Positions 60,463 through 64,000 of a stretch of DNA of 64,000 nt are shown here, one piece after another. Numbering within the stretch: the stretch's first letter is position 1; the number at the start of each line of letters is the position of its first letter. Position numbers and translations under genes: made by a program. Under the pieces are notes generated by a model. That model had not been told where the DNA came from, did not search any database, and was given only the letters and a program-made list of their open reading frames with translations. The DNA comes from Viola odorata (lineage: Eukaryota; Streptophyta; Magnoliopsida; Malpighiales; Violaceae), in assembly GCA_963691705.1 (NCBI GenBank), contig OY829540.1, forward strand, positions 4,540,001 through 4,604,000, written 5' to 3'.

Positions 60463-62157
60463 TTATTCCGAGGCAGCTGAAGTGTTGGCTTTGGCAGAAG
60501 AAGGCTCGGGAGCGTGAGACGTGCCTCGGGGCCTTGAAAGATCCGGATACTCGAACTGGCCCTCGATTTTCCCTTTTTTATCTGCATGGAAGCTCAAAAC
60601 ACCATCAGTAACACAAAAGAATCCCATCGTGTCCAAGGTCTTGAGACCAAGGAGCTTGAAGGAATTCGGGTGCTTGTACAGGTTGAACTCTTGGGGCGTC
60701 CATGAGTAAAGATGCGAGGCTAAGCTTGTGATAAGAGATCCGAGGACAGGAGATCGACCCTGGGGGGCATTTGTGACGTTATGGGCAGAGGTGGCGATCC
60801 AATAACCAAGGTTGACCCGCTTCTTGTGGTACATAGCCCATAGGAAAAATAACTCAGATTGAGCAAGCTGGCCTGAGGTCCCGAACTTACCCGCGAGGGA
60901 AAGGGACAGGAAGCGTTGCAAAATTCGAAGTGCAGGGTCTTGAATGCCATGGGCCTTGGTGTTGCGAGAGTCAAACTTGGCTTTAGGATTCCCGGTGAGC
61001 TCCCGAAGGGCCTGATTGTTGTTGAAGTCGGCCGGGACAGTGGTCAAGGCGTTCTGATATTCATCCCCCCGCACATCTTCACGACTGACAAAGCCTAGGT
61101 AGACGTTGAAGTCGTCGAGAGACATGGGGTGTCATTTGCTAGCCAGCCTAAAATTGATGCATCCCTTAGCAGAAAGATCGGGCCCTATCCCACCCTTGGG
61201 CTTGAACAGATCGACCTTATACCAGAAACTCGTAAAGAACTCGAGACTGAGCTCCAAATAGGTAGGCTGATCCATGAAAAATAAGCTCTCCCAACCTATC
61301 CCTCTAACCAGTTCCCGGATTCGGGACCCAACCCCTAGCTTATCATAAAGTTCCATGTCTAACCTAGCACACGGGGCTACCCCCTTGTTGTTCAGCAAAG
61401 TGACCTTATCTAAATATGGTTTATCATTGAAGATAAATAACTCATTAAAAGTTTCAAGGTTGGTTGTTACTAGGTAGCTAGGTTTAGATCCCGAAGTAGG
61501 CAATGGGGTCTCGAGGGCTTCCTCCTCCTCAATCCGTTGAGCCTTCCTGCTTCCTTGCCCTTGGGCGTAGTCGGGGGACTTCCTTTTCTTACTAGCTGGG
61601 GTCTTAGAGGTCGGGGCCTTGGGAGCAGGGGCTTTGGCAGCGCTCTTCGCCGCTCTGGCCGGCGTTTTAGAGGCTGATTTAGCCTTAGTGTTGCCCTTGG
61701 TCTGCTGCGGGCTGGGTGGCTTTGGTGCAACCTCTTGAACTTCGTCCTCGCTCTCAACCCTTGGCTCTTCGGGCCCTTGAGCGAATTGCTCTGGACCGTG
61801 AGCGGTTGAGGGCTCGTCCTTTTCATTCTCTCTTTCCTCCTCTTCATTCTCCGCTGTCTTTTCTTCGAGCTCAACCTCCTCCGTGCCAACCTCGTCTTCA
61901 GATCGGCCTTCTGAGTCCCAAGGGAACGCTTCCTCGTTCTCCTTTTCCACCCTCCTGGCCTCGCGGAGGCTGGAGCTGGTCTCGTCCTCCTCATTCACCT
62001 CGGAGTCTGAAGTGATAACATAACCGATGGGCTTGACATCGAGGGGAGTGGAGTTCACTGGACTGCCACGAGGGGTCTGCGTCGCCGATGGCTGTTTCTT
62101 CTTGCTGCCGGCGGTTGTAGTTGGAGGAACGCGGTGCACCTTACCAGGTCTGGTCAT
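60463..62157 (-). pseudogene. Accessory ORF of element 5, homologous to 34792-36864, one nonsense codon
   Basis: From MTRPGKVHRVPPTTTAGSKK the first part (341 codons) is acidic and then Lys/Ala/Pro-rich (KSASKTPARAAKSAAKAPA, probably nuclear), followed by LGVGSRIRELVRGIGWESLF and LSLEFFTSFWY. A TGA at ~61132 interrupts it where element 2 has Trp (GKWSHL versus SK-stop-HPM), consistent with a TGG-to-TGA change. The same frame continues for another 220 codons with KAHGIQDPALRILQRFL, QSELFFLWAMYHKKRVNLGYW and GSLITSLASHLYSW. The shared middle domain and position show that this is a conserved Athila-lineage protein. Termini are not conserved. It resembles what is called Athila ORF-1; its biochemical role is unknown. 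Confidence 0.8.
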
Positions 62158-63040
62158 CTTTGGAAGGGAGGTGATGAAGACGATCTCGTCTAGGTCAATG
62201 GTGGCTTCTGAGGAGGATGACCCGAGAGGATCAGTGGTGGTAGGTGACTGGTTGGGTTGGGTGTTCTTCGGCTAGGATTCTGTGGAGTGAGGGTTGGATG
62301 AGTGAGAGGTGGTGGGTTTTTTTAGGTTTAGGTGCGAGCCATGAGGAGGAAGAGTGGTTTTGAATTAATTCGTGTAAAAAGGAAAAAGGGGATTTGTGTT
62401 TTGATTTGATGGAGAGAGATGGGGGAATTTGGTTGGGTAACGGATGGTAGTCTGACGGTTAGGTGGCGTGGGTTAGTGGGTTGGGGGATATGGAAAGGTG
62501 GGGAGAGAGAAGAGAACTGATTGCCTTGGACTTCGACCTCCGCGTGGCGTGCTGGGAGAGGACGCGCAGTGCCAAGGGCAGCGTGCGCCTGCACCTGCAC
62601 GGGAAACGTGAAAAGGTAATCAGCTTTATGGATTTTGAAAATAGGAGAGGGGAATAAAACAAAAGGGGTTAAATGGGTCTCAATAAAGTAGGGAACAAAG
62701 GCATTTAATGAAAAGGAGGGGAGACCAAGGAATTAAATGAAAGGGAAAGAAGATAAACTTAAATCAAAATTTACCTAGGTAACATAAAAAGTGTGCCTAA
62801 AGAATTTGAAAAGGTAAGGTTGACTCAAATAAAATAAAAGAAAGAAAGGGACAAAGGCATTTAAAAGAGGAATAAGAAGGGACAAACTTAACTAAGACCA
62901 CCTAGAAAAAAATAAAAAGAGAAAACGTATGCTAGACTTAGATTTGAAAGACATGAAAATCAAAGAGATAAAGGTTAGGAATTCGGGGGTTGTCCCCACA
63001 CTTGGCCTTGATTATCGTCTAGGCCCAGACGTTGTTCTCT
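62158..63040 (-). other. Spacer between integrase and accessory ORF in element 5
   Basis: Noncoding, purine-rich; contains an internal polypurine-like word near 62995 and GGGGGTTGTCCCC near 62984, comparable to the spacer at 36865-37600 of element 2. Confidence 0.55.
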
Positions 63041-64000
63041 TCATTCGGGGGCACGGATTTCTAGGTCCTCGACCCTTACTTCTTCGGCAGTTGAGGGCTT
63101 TAATCCTTCATAGAAGGGTTTCAGCCTGTGCCCGTTCACTTTGAATGGTTCTCCATCGTCCAGATTATGGATCTCAATAGCTCCATGATCAAACACCGCG
63201 GTGACTTTGTATGGTCCCGTCCATTTGGACTTGAGCTTTCCCGAGAAGATCCGCAACCGTGAGTTGTAGAGCAAAACCTTCTGCCCAATCGCGAAGGTTT
63301 TGACCACTAGGTGCTTGTCATGCTGGGCCTTGATTTTGCCCTTGTAAATCATTGAATTTTCATAAGCATCCCCGCGAAGTTCTTCCAGCTCTTGAATTTG
63401 CAAACAGCGGTCCTTGCTTGCCAAGTTTAGATCCAGGTTGACCTTTTTGATTGCCCAGAAAGCCTTGTGCTCTATCTCGACCGGGAGGTGACACGGCTTG
63501 CCATAGACCAGCCGATACGGTGTCATACCGATCGGGGTCTTGAATGCAGTACGATAGGCCCACAACGCGTCTCCCAGTTTGAGACTCCAGTCTTTCCTTG
63601 ACTGATTGACTGTCTTCTCGAGAATAGCCTTAATCTCCCGATTCGAGACCTCAGCTTGCCCATTGGTTTGGGGGTGGTAGGCTGTAGATACTCGATGGGT
63701 CACCTCATACTTGTTAAGTAACGAGGCGACCGTTTGGTTGCAGAAATGCGTCCCCCGATCGCTGATGAGAGCATGCGGTGTCCCGAATCGGTTGAAGATG
63801 TGGGTTCTAAGGAAATCAGCAACCACCCTTGAATCGTCTGTCTTGGTGGCTTTGGCTTCGATCCATTTGGAAACATAGTCCACTGCAAGCAGGATATATG
63901 TGTTCCCGAATGAATTTGGGAACGGGCCCATGAAGTCAATACCCCAAATATCAAAAATCTTGCATGCAAGGATGCTGGTCAAGGGCATCTGGTTTCTCGC
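63041..64000 (-). CDS. Integrase region of element 5 pol (partial, open)
   Basis: The frame is open from the window edge to a stop at 63041; the first Met in the window is at 63988 but the reading continues upstream, so the protein is cut by the window. The catalytic core has [14 protein letters not shown] (first Asp), [10 protein letters not shown] (second Asp) and [11 protein letters not shown] (Glu), the DDE triad that inserts the cDNA into the genome. A C-terminal module follows with [24 protein letters not shown], the Gypsy-type GPY/F domain. It is ~60% similar by eye to the element 2 integrase and, unlike that copy, has no stop or frameshift in the visible part. A dyad copy at 63530-63547 (GATCGGGGTCTTGAATGC) is part of the coding sequence (TAFKTPIGM). 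Confidence 0.88.
   Translation of the reverse strand, partial: ARNQMPLTSILACKIFDIWGIDFMGPFPNSFGNTYILLAVDYVSKWIEAKATKTDDSRVVADFLRTHIFNRFGTPHALISDRGTHFCNQTVASLLNKYEVTHRVSTAYHPQTNGQAEVSNREIKAILEKTVNQSRKDWSLKLGDALWAYRTAFKTPIGMTPYRLVYGKPCHLPVEIEHKAFWAIKKVNLDLNLASKDRCLQIQELEELRGDAYENSMIYKGKIKAQHDKHLVVKTFAIGQKVLLYNSRLRIFSGKLKSKWTGPYKVTAVFDHGAIEIHNLDDGEPFKVNGHRLKPFYEGLKPSTAEEVRVEDLEIRAPE

Larger units (their letters stand above)
56960..64000 (-). mobile_element. Element 5: Athila-like LTR retrotransposon, 3' part (runs off the window)
   Basis: In minus-strand order the window holds integrase (63041 to the edge), a spacer, an accessory ORF homologous to that of element 2, a long 3' noncoding region, a polypurine tract and the 3' LTR. 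Gag, protease, reverse transcriptase and the 5' LTR must lie beyond 64000. Its dispersed motif differs from that of elements 1-3: variants of ATTCGGGACCTTGAATG are spread over LTR, noncoding and coding DNA. Confidence 0.88.

Noticed and set aside
61470..61994. 174-codon Arg/Lys/Pro-rich minus-strand frame
   Set aside because: It overlaps the element 5 accessory ORF in another frame and is a low-complexity shadow.

Overview
The window is nuclear DNA of a flowering plant, almost certainly a eudicot. It is AT-rich, holds a few intron-poor host genes (a P450, a lectin receptor kinase, a CC-NBS-LRR gene) and is otherwise packed with plant-type transposable elements: Athila-like Ty3/Gypsy LTR elements with a tRNA-Asp primer site, hAT, CACTA, PIF/Harbinger, Helitron and Mutator-like elements. 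The species cannot be fixed from the sequence alone.

Layout. 1-8.8 kb: a two-exon cytochrome P450 gene (minus strand, 1815-3813) with a 101-bp tandem duplication in its upstream region and a 2.5-kb hAT-like element further upstream; a 360-bp direct repeat lies on both sides of this block. 9.5-16.2 kb: a small hAT-like MITE and a 6.1-kb Helitron-like element with an inner second copy. 16.6-22.3 kb: a non-autonomous Athila-like element (element 1). 22.6-25.7 kb: a CACTA-like element carrying a nested Tourist-type MITE. 27.5-29.5 kb: an L-type lectin receptor kinase gene broken by one nonsense codon. 29.7-47.4 kb: a nest of LTR elements. Element 4 (plus) is interrupted in its gag zinc-knuckle region by element 2 (minus, 32189-44050, perfect GCATG target duplication) and cut off by element 3 (minus). 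48.5-50.3 kb: a Mutator-like element that carries fragments of two unrelated host genes (a PhzF-like gene and a phytochrome gene), i.e. a Pack-MULE. 52.2-56.3 kb: a decayed CC-NBS-LRR gene with a solo LTR in its coiled-coil region (perfect TCTAG target duplication). 57.0-64.0 kb: the 3' part of another Athila-like element (element 5, minus), running off the window end.

The most unusual signal is in the LTR elements. Elements 1, 2 and 3 are strewn with a short dyad motif around GGCC (core forms GTCTTGGCCAAGAC and GGTTTGGCCAAACC), nearly always as pairs or triplets whose cores are exactly 12 bp apart. They occur in LTRs, leader, gag, pol, accessory ORF and 3' noncoding DNA, and in coding DNA they are read in different frames (LAKT, LGQD, PNPQ repeats), so the constraint appears to act on nucleic acid and not on protein. 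Element 5 has a different family-specific dyad (around ATTCGGGACCTTGAATG), and the solo LTR has a third one. Elements 2 and 5 also share a large accessory ORF downstream of integrase; in element 2 it is open for 690 codons while gag-pol is full of stops. A possible reading is a set of family-specific motif plus cognate-factor systems, comparable in logic to the VANC anti-silencing system of Arabidopsis VANDAL elements; this is inference.
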